Assembly (NCBI GenBank): GCA_022564295.1
Contig: JADFLR010000006.1
Coordinates: 1-64,000, forward strand
DNA length: 64,000 bases
Direction of reading: 5' to 3'
Source of the DNA: Bacteroidota bacterium
Lineage (GTDB): Bacteria; Bacteroidota; Ignavibacteria; Ignavibacteriales; Ignavibacteriaceae
Below are positions 26,271 to 35,384 of this stretch, piece by piece. The notes under the pieces are model-generated. The model searched no databases. It worked only from the letters and a program-made list of their open reading frames with translations, and was not told the origin of the DNA. The translations under genes were made by a program, and so were the position numbers. The stretch's first letter is position 1; every line of letters begins with the position of its first letter.

Positions 26271-27824
26271 CTATAACCCCCAGGCAGGATCAACGGTGGG
26301 AAAAGCCAATCTGCCACTGCTACTTTTAAATAAAAAAACAGTTGTGGCGCGAGATTTATCCGAATCTGAAACTGTGATAGTATCAAGTACCACTCTGTTT
26401 ATTTTAACTAAAGTATTTTTTTTAAGCTGTTCAATCTTTGTTTCAAGAAGTCTTTTTGCTTGTTCTATATATGCATCGCGCTTAACCTGACTCACAACTT
26501 CACTAAACTCCGGCTGTTTTCCGTTTTGAGTTACATAGCGGGATAAATGATCGTCAAAATATTTTTTTGCTTCGGTGTTATCAATTTTTATATCCATTGT
26601 ATAAAAGCGCCGCGCCTCTTCATAAACCCATTTGTTTCGCCAGGTATCCAATTGATTTACAACTACTTCTGATCTATCCAATCCCAGGTAAATTGCTTCC
26701 TTCACAAAAAAGAAATTGCGTATAGTAATTGCAATTTGATGTTTAAGCTGCTTCCGAAATAACTGTTTATTGAATGCTTTAGCTTTGATAGAATGCGGAT
26801 CAAACCTGTTTAAAAATTCTTTTACTGTCCAATCTTCATCAACAAATGTGATAAAAGTGTTTTCCAAATTATTTTTCAATTCCAATAATGCCGGTTCTGT
26901 TTTACCTGCTTTTTCTACACTTTCTAAAAAACTATCTGAATTAGATCCGTGCTGTTTCCATTCGATTAAGGCATTCGCTAATATCCTAAATTCATTTCCT
27001 TTAGTAATAACATTTTTGGGATTCATAAAATTTGCTACAAAGCTTGCGGCTCTTACATTTTGTTTACGATAAAAAAGAATTTGTTTAAATCTATTATATG
27101 TGTTTTTATAATCGTGGTCTGATATTCCGCTTCTGGTAATATCCGTTATCTGAATAAGTAAATAAACTCCTTGTAATTCAATTGGTTTTGAAATTTCACC
27201 TATTTCCAGATCTTTTATTTTCTCAAGTAATTCCGGTGGAATATCCAACCAAGTTAAATATCCGGTCTCCAAATCATTCAGATCACGATTGTCCTCCGGA
27301 TTGCCGGCTAATATTTCTTGTACAACTTTTGTATAACCACTTACTTGCATAGAATTATAAACATCGAGAGCATCTTCTGAATTTAATTCTACCCAATATC
27401 GTAATTTCCATTTTACAGATGATTTTGTAATCGCATCTTTTATCTCGTCATCAGCAATTATGATATTCTCATCCACTTTCTTTCTAAAAAGTTCTTCAAC
27501 AAGCAACTCTTCCAAAAGTTGAGCTTCCTGGCTTTTAACTCTTTCCGATTCGTCCAAGCCGAGGCGATACCCCTCTTGAAATAGCAATGTTTCATTAATC
27601 ATATATTTGAGATAAGAATATTTTCTATCATTTGTTTCTTTTAAATGTGCAAAACCAAATTCGTAATTTAACTGAAAATCTCTTGCAGATATCTCTCGTT
27701 CTCCAACATAAGCAACAACATCCGGATTAGATTCTGATTCGTTTCTGCTGCAAGCACTAGAAATTAATAACAAGATGAAGAAAATTATAATAGACTTGAT
27801 GATTGTGGTTTTTAGTTTCCTCAT
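26271..27824 (-). CDS. Parvulin-like peptidyl-prolyl isomerase lipoprotein
   Basis: A 517-residue protein with a lipoprotein signal (hydrophobic segment then SSACSRNES; lipobox Cys near residue 25). The region to about residue 110 resembles the SurA/PrsA chaperone domain (VVAYVGEREISARDFQ). Residues about 190-235 (ETGYLTWLDIPPELLEKI, then EISKPIELQGVYLLIQI) match the C-terminal part of a PpiC rotamase. A long helical C-terminal region follows. Such proteins assist folding of secreted or outer-membrane proteins in the periplasm. It follows a PorV-like gene by 45 bases, consistent with a role in handling surface proteins. Whether the isomerase is active is uncertain. Confidence 0.72.
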   Translation of the reverse strand: MRKLKTTIIKSIIIFFILLLISSACSRNESESNPDVVAYVGEREISARDFQLNYEFGFAHLKETNDRKYSYLKYMINETLLFQEGYRLGLDESERVKSQEAQLLEELLVEELFRKKVDENIIIADDEIKDAITKSSVKWKLRYWVELNSEDALDVYNSMQVSGYTKVVQEILAGNPEDNRDLNDLETGYLTWLDIPPELLEKIKDLEIGEISKPIELQGVYLLIQITDITRSGISDHDYKNTYNRFKQILFYRKQNVRAASFVANFMNPKNVITKGNEFRILANALIEWKQHGSNSDSFLESVEKAGKTEPALLELKNNLENTFITFVDEDWTVKEFLNRFDPHSIKAKAFNKQLFRKQLKHQIAITIRNFFFVKEAIYLGLDRSEVVVNQLDTWRNKWVYEEARRFYTMDIKIDNTEAKKYFDDHLSRYVTQNGKQPEFSEVVSQVKRDAYIEQAKRLLETKIEQLKKNTLVKINRVVLDTITVSDSDKSRATTVFLFKSSSGRLAFPTVDPAWGL

Positions 27825-27869
27825 GCTTAAAAATTCATTGCCTTATTAAAACCGAATCATTTATATAAT

Positions 27870-29009
27870 TTAGAACCGAAGATTCAGACCGAAATTGTGG
27901 ACAGCATTTAACAATCCTAAATCAATGTAGGCATAGTCAACAATCACTGCAAATTGTGAATCCGAAGGAGATAATATTAAACCAACACCAAGAGAGAGAC
28001 CCCCGGTATTTTCATCAAGAAAAAGTGATCGATAACCAGCACGTAATGCAAAGGTATCGAAAATTAAATATTCCATCCCAAGGTTTACACTCTCCTGATC
28101 GTTATTTGGTTTTAGTAAATCGACAGCAAATGTTATATCTGAACTGATAGAACTTAGAATCAACTGATAGGAAACACCGAACCTGAACAACAGTGGAAGT
28201 GCAAATGAACCGGTTTCATAATTGACAGGAATATTATCCACTCCTTCGTTAATAACATCCGGATCAACGACATTAAGTAAATCTCTTCCCGACATCTGCA
28301 TATCCGTACCAAAATTTGAAATGCTGAAGCCCAATTGTAATCCTTTAAACTGTGTCAGATATATTGCACCAACATCAATTGCAAAACCAGTTGCGCTGCT
28401 ATGCCAAATTCTTTGGTTAATAAATTTTGCATTAATTCCAAACGAAAATCTGTCTGTAAGATTTAGAGCAAGTGAAACACCAATAGCCACATCCTGTGCG
28501 GTATAAAATTCACCTGTCCCATCTACAAGCTGCACTGTACGAACAGGTTGCTCGCCAACACCAAAAATCGTAACATTAGCTCCAACAGAAAACATTTCAT
28601 TAATTGATGTAGCAATGCCGAAGTAGTCATAATTCGTATCCAGTATCCAATCAATGTGTGAAAAGGTTGCTTCAAACCCGGATAGCCTGCCTATACCTGC
28701 AGTGTTCCAATACATTGTGGTTGCATCTTGTGTTATAGCAGTAAAAGCCCCGCCCATTGCCTGGGCTCTTGCACCTACCCCAATTTCCAGGAAAGCCGCA
28801 GCCGTGGTGCCAACATTTGTTCCACTCGATCCGGAACCACTCACTGATCCATCCTTTTGTGCCATAATTTTATTTGTTGATGCAAATAGTAGTATAAAAA
28901 TCAAAATAGACAAAAAATGGATTATAATTTTTGAATTAAAATTATCAGATAATTTATGTATCCGATTTAGAAATAATAACGTGCTTTCTTTTTTATTCAA
29001 TATTTGCAT
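27870..29009 (-). CDS. PorV/PorQ-family outer-membrane protein
   Basis: A 379-residue protein with a long basic leader and signal peptide ending near IMAQ (about residue 50). The mature N-terminus has a glycine/serine-rich stretch followed by AAFLEIGVGARAQAMGGAFT and ATTMYWNTAGIG, which are signatures of the PorV/PorQ (UPF0164) family of 14-strand outer-membrane barrels. The protein ends in Phe after a beta-strand pattern, as expected for barrels. PorV is the shuttle that hands T9SS cargo from the translocon to the attachment complex; PorQ acts with PorZ. The gene lies among T9SS cargo genes, which supports this. Which subfamily it is cannot be told by eye. Confidence 0.85.
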   Translation of the reverse strand: MQILNKKESTLLFLNRIHKLSDNFNSKIIIHFLSILIFILLFASTNKIMAQKDGSVSGSGSSGTNVGTTAAAFLEIGVGARAQAMGGAFTAITQDATTMYWNTAGIGRLSGFEATFSHIDWILDTNYDYFGIATSINEMFSVGANVTIFGVGEQPVRTVQLVDGTGEFYTAQDVAIGVSLALNLTDRFSFGINAKFINQRIWHSSATGFAIDVGAIYLTQFKGLQLGFSISNFGTDMQMSGRDLLNVVDPDVINEGVDNIPVNYETGSFALPLLFRFGVSYQLILSSISSDITFAVDLLKPNNDQESVNLGMEYLIFDTFALRAGYRSLFLDENTGGLSLGVGLILSPSDSQFAVIVDYAYIDLGLLNAVHNFGLNLRF

Positions 29010-29052
29010 TTAGGTTATCTCTAAAATTTCTTATAATTTCAAAAGAATTCAT

Positions 29053-32000
29053 TTATTTTATTATAGCAAATCTGCCTACTTTTTCACCAATTCCCGGTGC
29101 ATCTATATGAAAGAAGTATATACCATAGGCTACCTCAAGTCCGTCTGTACTTGTTAAATCCCAGGGTTCACGACCGTTATCCTGTGAAGCATTGTGATCA
29201 ATAACCTCTACAAATTTTCCACTTACTGTATAAATTCGAATTGTACATTGCCTTGGAAGGTTAACAAAATCAACCCGGCGTTCTCCTCTTCCGGATAAGG
29301 ACGATGATCGTTTGCGCTCCAATGAGTTCACACCTACGTACGGATCTGGAACGACGAATACATTATCCAGCAAATTCTCGTCTTGTTCATCAGCAGCGTT
29401 CCAACCAACCGTTGAAAATTCATAAACATCTTCAGAAGAAAAAGGTTTGTATGTTGTTACTAGCAGGATATCCCCACCTTCCGGTAAAATGAGATCTAAC
29501 CCGGTAGTGATACTGAATTCAAGCCGCCATGTTGTTGAAACATTAAAACCCTGACGTCTTGCGATTAGCGTCAGTAAGTCTCCTGGGCTTATCATATTTT
29601 CGTGACTGGTATCCGATTCAGTAAATTGAAATTCCATCTTTACATTTTCTGTGATATCCCAAACCTGGAAATTAACCGGTATGCGAAAATTAGCAAACTG
29701 AGCATACGATGTGTCAGCAATTTCATCAAAGAACCGAATTTCAAAATCAATTGGTACACGAAGTTGTGGGGAATCATTTATGTCTACAGTAAGATTACTT
29801 TTGCCAGTCCATTTCACACTATTGATATCCGGTACTTCATCATTATCAAAGCTGAACTTTAAACCATCTATTAATTGTTTTTCAAGTTCGCTGGAACCAA
29901 ATAGATCAGAACTGCCTGTCAATAATATTTCGCCAGTTGCCTGGTCAATAATACTGAATTCTGTTGTCAGGTGTTCCAATGTTGAATCATCGACAAAGAA
30001 TACTTTATAATCTCTATCTATAACCTCTTCCGGATCTGTTATCACAGCCAAAAAAGAACCCGTAGCATTTCCTGTTACATGCTCTATTCCACTTTCTATA
30101 ACCGGCGGCTGGTTTCCTGCTGCCGGTTCTCTTGGAACTATAGCAGTTACGTTTATATCCAGTGAAAGCACATTGCCCAGAATGTCAACCTCTATCGTTT
30201 TACTTGTTTCACTAGGAGAGATAGGTTCTAAATTATCTATTGCTGATATTCCTCTAACGAAAAAATCTGTATCGTATCCCTGATCTACACCCACAACTGC
30301 GTAATAGTAAGTTCGTCCATTATCAAGTAACGTATCGATATATGAATGCCGAAGCCCTGAATCAGTTCCCATATCATAACTGACACCCAATCCTTCAAGT
30401 GGTATTGGATGCGGTCCGAAAAGTCCATTTTTCAAATCGAATTGCGCTATCGGCTCCCATAATATCGGATTACCGAATGCATCGGTAATAGTTTTAATTG
30501 AGTTAAAAAATGGATCGGTAGATCTGTATATTTTATACATTTCAAAATCGTTGCCATAAATAGGATCTCGCGAATTTTCAGATGCGTCATCCCACAATAA
30601 ATAAATTCTTCTATCACCTGCAACAGCTTTAAGAAATGGAGTAAGCGGTGGTTTTACAAAATTGAAATCAGCATCATAAATTCTTTGCATGGTTCTTTTG
30701 TTTCTTAGAATATCATCAAAATCATTACCGAACAAATTAGCAATCGCAAAACTTTCCGATGAACCGGGTGGAATACCAAAAAATCCGCTGCCATAGCTGA
30801 ATGCAATATCAAATCCAGAAACATCTGGAGTAAACATACCTGGTTGAATTTTCGTTTGCCAATAGTCTTCGTCATCTTTAGCTACGAAGCTTCCACCAGT
30901 ACCTCCACCAAAATAACTTGTCAAACCAATTTGATCAATCTCATCGTTATCTGTGAACTCAAAATTTGGCTCACCAAGGTCATGCATTCCATTTCCTTCA
31001 GTGCCATCAGTGTCAGGACCTACATAGTTGGGATCAAAGGGAACCAACCCGTCAGAGCCGGTATCATCGTTCAACCGTTCTCCAGGGTCCCAAATCCCAT
31101 TGCCATTATCATCTGAAAATGTTCTCCAATCATTATCATTATCTATTCCATCCTCCTGGCTTTCATCTATCAGTCCATCGCCATCGTTATCTATGCCATC
31201 TATAAGACCGGGACTTTGTAAAAAGGCGAATCCAAAATATCCTGTTTGCCTGCCCTGTAAGTCTAAACCATCCAAATCCCACTGAAAAGTTATATCATCT
31301 ACAATATCAAATGATGAAGCATCATCTTCCGAATCTCCCTGACCAATATCAGCATCCACATACATACCTACTATATTTTTATTTAAGGGCTTTTCACTGA
31401 CATTTTTTATCAGGTAAATTGAAATTAAAATGTCCTCTGCAAGCGGATTACTCCATTGAAAATTACGTACTTCTACCTCAAGTCCGACACCCCTTCTGCC
31501 GCCTTCAAGAAACGGTTCGGGATTTTCAGGAAATGGAAAATACGGAAATTCATCATTAGCTCGATCATCCATCAAATAATAACTTTCCTGATCCGCTCGT
31601 ACAAAAGCACCAAACAATCCATTCCATTTATTACGGCGTGTGCCGGGTTCGCCCGGGAAACTACCTTCCGGCCAATCAAAAGGCCAGGTTTCCGGACGAT
31701 GGCTCATAGCAGGGAATTCTACCCTGTTTATCAGTTCATGATCAAGTACCCCATTGTTGTTCAAATCCTCTCCCGGATCCAATACTCCATTATTATTGAG
31801 ATCTTCATCGACACCACGAATGATCTCTCCATCATTAAAATAACCTGCCAATGGTTCCCATCCCCAATTATGATCCTCTGGTGATGGTACATCACGTGCA
31901 CTGCCGCTATACCTCTCACTTATTATATGAATTGTATCGCCGTTATCGGTTATTACTTCTGATGCTACAAAAAATATGAATTCAAATCCGTATGTTACTC

Positions 32001-32238
32001 CACTACCCACCGGCCATTCCATCCTGGCTTCCTGAAGAGTACGGCTTCCAAGGTTTCCATAATTTGAATAAGCTGATCGAATAAGATTTCCCGTATGTAT
32101 ACCGGTTCGGTTTAGGAAAAAGCTAAATGTTGGCTTGGATAATATTTTCTCATCGCTTTTTTCCTGTGCTTGTAAGTACGAAACAAACAACAATGATACT
32201 AGGACAACTATTTTAAAAGATATAAATATATTTTTCAT
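29053..32238 (-). CDS. Large secreted protein with Asp/Asn-rich repeats and T9SS-like C-terminus
   Basis: About 1061 residues from the Met used here, which gives a clean signal peptide (basic start, hydrophobic core, SYLQAQ end); an upstream in-frame ATG at 32277 would add 13 residues and spoil it. Asp/Asn-rich EF-hand-like or thrombospondin-type-3-like motifs occur near residues 155-175 (two copies of DLNNNGVLD) and 350-440 (DNDGDGLID, DDNGNGIWDPGE and others), implying calcium binding. Fibronectin-like regions follow. The C-terminus (VVPDPYVGVN block, then IRIYTVSGKFVEVI, ending FAIIK) resembles a divergent T9SS sorting domain. The function is unknown; a surface structural or adhesin role alongside PorV is plausible. 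Confidence 0.78.
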   Translation of the reverse strand: MKNIFISFKIVVLVSLLFVSYLQAQEKSDEKILSKPTFSFFLNRTGIHTGNLIRSAYSNYGNLGSRTLQEARMEWPVGSGVTYGFEFIFFVASEVITDNGDTIHIISERYSGSARDVPSPEDHNWGWEPLAGYFNDGEIIRGVDEDLNNNGVLDPGEDLNNNGVLDHELINRVEFPAMSHRPETWPFDWPEGSFPGEPGTRRNKWNGLFGAFVRADQESYYLMDDRANDEFPYFPFPENPEPFLEGGRRGVGLEVEVRNFQWSNPLAEDILISIYLIKNVSEKPLNKNIVGMYVDADIGQGDSEDDASSFDIVDDITFQWDLDGLDLQGRQTGYFGFAFLQSPGLIDGIDNDGDGLIDESQEDGIDNDNDWRTFSDDNGNGIWDPGERLNDDTGSDGLVPFDPNYVGPDTDGTEGNGMHDLGEPNFEFTDNDEIDQIGLTSYFGGGTGGSFVAKDDEDYWQTKIQPGMFTPDVSGFDIAFSYGSGFFGIPPGSSESFAIANLFGNDFDDILRNKRTMQRIYDADFNFVKPPLTPFLKAVAGDRRIYLLWDDASENSRDPIYGNDFEMYKIYRSTDPFFNSIKTITDAFGNPILWEPIAQFDLKNGLFGPHPIPLEGLGVSYDMGTDSGLRHSYIDTLLDNGRTYYYAVVGVDQGYDTDFFVRGISAIDNLEPISPSETSKTIEVDILGNVLSLDINVTAIVPREPAAGNQPPVIESGIEHVTGNATGSFLAVITDPEEVIDRDYKVFFVDDSTLEHLTTEFSIIDQATGEILLTGSSDLFGSSELEKQLIDGLKFSFDNDEVPDINSVKWTGKSNLTVDINDSPQLRVPIDFEIRFFDEIADTSYAQFANFRIPVNFQVWDITENVKMEFQFTESDTSHENMISPGDLLTLIARRQGFNVSTTWRLEFSITTGLDLILPEGGDILLVTTYKPFSSEDVYEFSTVGWNAADEQDENLLDNVFVVPDPYVGVNSLERKRSSSLSGRGERRVDFVNLPRQCTIRIYTVSGKFVEVIDHNASQDNGREPWDLTSTDGLEVAYGIYFFHIDAPGIGEKVGRFAIIK

Positions 32239-32347
32239 GCAATTATCTTGAATATTTTCAGCTTCTATTTTTTTCAAATTCTATTATTGTTTCTTAGTAT
32301 TAAAATTAAATTAAAATTCCCATTTCAGAAAAATGAAATTTATGAGT

Positions 32348-35188
32348 TCAGAAAGAAAATGTTAAACCCAACTCAATTTTACGTGGCTCAGAAAACCAGT
32401 TCAGATGAGTATCAACATCCTGAAGAGTAAATAACCCTACGAGTCTTTCTCTATCTAATTGTTCTTGAACTGCAAACCTATGATCTCTGCCTGCAGTACC
32501 TGTAACAGAATGAACAGTTAATTCATTAGCCTGATCGTATACATTGTAAATGCGTAAGAATAAAGCAACTGTTGAACTTCCAAGATTAAATCCTTTCCTA
32601 ACAAACAGATCGACACTATGCTTTACCGGTTTACTTTCACTATTTCTAAACGTTGATTGTACATCTAATCGAAGGGCAGTTGGAGAATATGGCTGACCGC
32701 TCTGAAGACGACCAATTGCACTTATTGTCCATGAATCAAAGTTCATTGCTAATGTTGTATTTAATGTATGTGTTTGATTCCAATCAAGTGGGACAAACTC
32801 TTTTGTAGGTTCTTTTACAGCACTACCTCCTCCGCCTGCAGTTTGAATAATTGCAATATTATCCGGATCGGATTCGCTGCCTGAACCGGTTTGAAATGTA
32901 TAATCAATGGAACCGGAAAACAGACCGCCATCATGTCGTTTTTCAAAAGCTACTGTAAATCCTCTGTTTGATGCTTTATCAATATTGGTTCGTTGCAAAT
33001 AGCTGCTTACGTTACCAATCTGCCGAATAACTTCGAGACCAATAAGATTGCTAAAATCAGAATAAAAGAGCGTTACATCAATACTGAAACTTTGAAATAT
33101 CCCCTGTTGTAAACCAATTTCATATGCAATTGTCTTTTGCGATTTAAGCAAAGCATTGCCAACAATCGGACCATCAATACCATTAACTTTATATTCAGAA
33201 TTATCATAAATAAATTCAAAAGGAGGTGTTTTAAAGAAATGCCCATATGCAACATGCACTACTCCATTTGTAGAAATTGGGTAAGCAATGCCTAACCTCG
33301 GACTAATATTAGTTTGAATCTCCACAGGTTCTAAAGTGGTTGCACTTAGCAGACTCACACTTCCTATAGCAGGAATAACTCTCGGATCGGTAAGTGCTTG
33401 ATGATCGGGATCAAATAAATCAAACCTTAATCCTGCATTTATTATAAGTTGATCAAGTTCCAAAGTATTTTGTGCAAATATTGAAAATTCCATTGGTTTG
33501 TGTTCATACCGGATATCACTAAATCCTGTTTCACCTGTGACAGTTAATTGCGGCGCTACTAATTCAGCTGGCCTTGATAGACTCAAAAATTCTGCGAAAG
33601 AAAGATTTGGAGTAGATGGGAAAAAATTGGACCCTACGAGCGGATCATCAGAAAATTCAGGTGTTATGCTACTTGTAACTATCTTGTATCCAACTACTTC
33701 ACCTCCAATTTTTAGGAGATTATAATCATCTATCTGCCAGGTAAGATTAATCTTTGCCAATAACTTATCGTTTTCTAAATTATCAATACCTGCTTTAGTT
33801 CCGCCAAGATGAAATCTATCTTTAGTGGGTGATACAGTTTGCAGCCGGGGATCAATAATATCTTCAAAAAGGAATATTTTATCACGTTGCGATGTGTAGC
33901 TTAAACTAAGATCGTAAAAAATTCTTGCATTTAATGTGTGATTAAAATTGAGGATATGAATCTGACTTTTAGTCTCAATGTTTTTCAATGCATCCGGTGT
34001 GTACCTATAGTCATCATCATAAACTTTTCCAGTCTCATCTTGAAAGAAGAAGTTATACCCCAATCGGATTAATGGTGTTATTGCATAGTTAAGTTTAAAA
34101 TTTAGGAAAGTACGATCCCGCTGACTCATAGCCACTGCAGAGCCATCGCCCGTTAGAAGTGAATCGGGTATTTCTATAATATCACTTTGTACGCTGGGAT
34201 CATCAGGAAAACTTCTTCTGAACCAGGTTTCATATGCAAATATATTCCAGGCATCTTCAGGTCTTGCTAACTGCTCTCCAAATAAATAACCTTCGTCTGA
34301 TGCATACCTACCGTAAAAATAAAAACCCAATTTACTTATACCTGGTACAGGTCCGCTTAAAAATCCTTGGATATTTTTAATATTCAATGGACGAAATTGA
34401 GTTGTACCTAAAAAGACACTATTATCATTAGTTAATCTGTCGCCTGTAAAAGCTGTAATAGAGCCCGAAAAAGAATTTCCCGGTTCTTTAGTAATTACAT
34501 TAATTACTCCTGATTGAGCCTGACCGTACTCAGCATTAAATGTTCCGCTGATCACCTGTAATTGTTGTATATTACCGCTTTCAAGATCAATCAGGCTGCC
34601 ACCCTCGGTGGAAAACTGATCGCTTATGGGGACTCCGTCAACCAAGTATGCAACTTCACTCGATCTTCCTCCGCGAATATGTACGCCGCCACGAGTATCG
34701 AGAACCACACCAGCTTGTAATTGAACCAAGTCTTTCAATTCTTGCACAGGCAATTCGTCTATCTGCTCTGCATTCATATTAGCTGAAGTATTCGTTTGAT
34801 CCATCTTAACTACCGGTATATCTGCAACAATAATAATTTCTTCAACACCAATAGTTGCCGCAGATAAATTAAAGTCCTGAGTAGTTGTTAAGTCAACATT
34901 TATCTGAACTTCTACTATTTCAGTTGTATAACTGATGTAAGAAGCTTTTAGATTATATTTTCCAGGCGGGATATTTAAAATTATATAGAAACCTTCTACA
35001 TCGGTAGCTGCACCCAGGGATGTTCCGTCAAGCCATACGTTTACGCCAATTAATGCTTCCCCGGTTTGTTTATCGAAAATATGTCCTTTTACTTTTCCTG
35101 TTGTACCGGCAAATACTAAATTAACACTCACTAGTACGAAGAATAGGATAGAAAACTTGGTTAAGGAATAAAAAATATTCATACGCAT
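32348..35188 (-). CDS. TonB-dependent outer-membrane receptor with carboxypeptidase-regulatory-like domain
   Basis: A 946-residue protein. It has a signal peptide (hydrophobic to about residue 27), a CarboxypepD_reg-like domain (GHIFDKQTGEALIGVNVWL, residues about 33-110), a plug domain (GVVLDTRGGVHIRGGRSSEV, near 160) and a large beta-barrel ending in LTFSF, the terminal aromatic expected for barrel insertion. Such receptors import siderophores, vitamins or glycans with energy from TonB. No SusD partner is adjacent; the next gene is a large secreted protein. The substrate is not known. Confidence 0.88.
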   Translation of the reverse strand: MRMNIFYSLTKFSILFFVLVSVNLVFAGTTGKVKGHIFDKQTGEALIGVNVWLDGTSLGAATDVEGFYIILNIPPGKYNLKASYISYTTEIVEVQINVDLTTTQDFNLSAATIGVEEIIIVADIPVVKMDQTNTSANMNAEQIDELPVQELKDLVQLQAGVVLDTRGGVHIRGGRSSEVAYLVDGVPISDQFSTEGGSLIDLESGNIQQLQVISGTFNAEYGQAQSGVINVITKEPGNSFSGSITAFTGDRLTNDNSVFLGTTQFRPLNIKNIQGFLSGPVPGISKLGFYFYGRYASDEGYLFGEQLARPEDAWNIFAYETWFRRSFPDDPSVQSDIIEIPDSLLTGDGSAVAMSQRDRTFLNFKLNYAITPLIRLGYNFFFQDETGKVYDDDYRYTPDALKNIETKSQIHILNFNHTLNARIFYDLSLSYTSQRDKIFLFEDIIDPRLQTVSPTKDRFHLGGTKAGIDNLENDKLLAKINLTWQIDDYNLLKIGGEVVGYKIVTSSITPEFSDDPLVGSNFFPSTPNLSFAEFLSLSRPAELVAPQLTVTGETGFSDIRYEHKPMEFSIFAQNTLELDQLIINAGLRFDLFDPDHQALTDPRVIPAIGSVSLLSATTLEPVEIQTNISPRLGIAYPISTNGVVHVAYGHFFKTPPFEFIYDNSEYKVNGIDGPIVGNALLKSQKTIAYEIGLQQGIFQSFSIDVTLFYSDFSNLIGLEVIRQIGNVSSYLQRTNIDKASNRGFTVAFEKRHDGGLFSGSIDYTFQTGSGSESDPDNIAIIQTAGGGGSAVKEPTKEFVPLDWNQTHTLNTTLAMNFDSWTISAIGRLQSGQPYSPTALRLDVQSTFRNSESKPVKHSVDLFVRKGFNLGSSTVALFLRIYNVYDQANELTVHSVTGTAGRDHRFAVQEQLDRERLVGLFTLQDVDTHLNWFSEPRKIELGLTFSF

Positions 35189-35291
35189 ATTTTTAACAAT
35201 GTTATATTTCTTATCTCAAAAAAAAATATGTGATCACTATCATTAAATTATTGACAATAGATAAATAATTACATTATCTATAAAAGGTGAA

Positions 35292-35331
35292 TAAACAAGA
35301 GCAGAGAGTATTTTTCTCTGCCCTTTGTTTA
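35292..35331 (-). terminator. Strong hairpin between T9SS protein gene and TonB receptor gene
   Basis: TAAACAA plus GCAGAG (35292-35306) pairs with CTCTGC plus TTGTTTA (35316-35331), giving a long stem with a small bulge and a short AT loop. It lies after the stop of the T9SS-sorted gene at 35385 and about 100 bases before the TonB receptor start, so it probably ends the upstream - strand transcript. The T-tract is interrupted, which lowers confidence. Confidence 0.45.
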
Positions 35332-35384
35332 CTCAATAATCATTATACATTCATAAACAAATGAACATATAACTATAATTACAC

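Noticed and set aside
30844-31884. Several + strand ORFs opposite the large secreted-protein gene
   Set aside because: They are antisense to a long coding frame with a signal peptide and repeats; their Ser/Pro/His-rich translations reflect the complement of Asp/Asn-rich codons.
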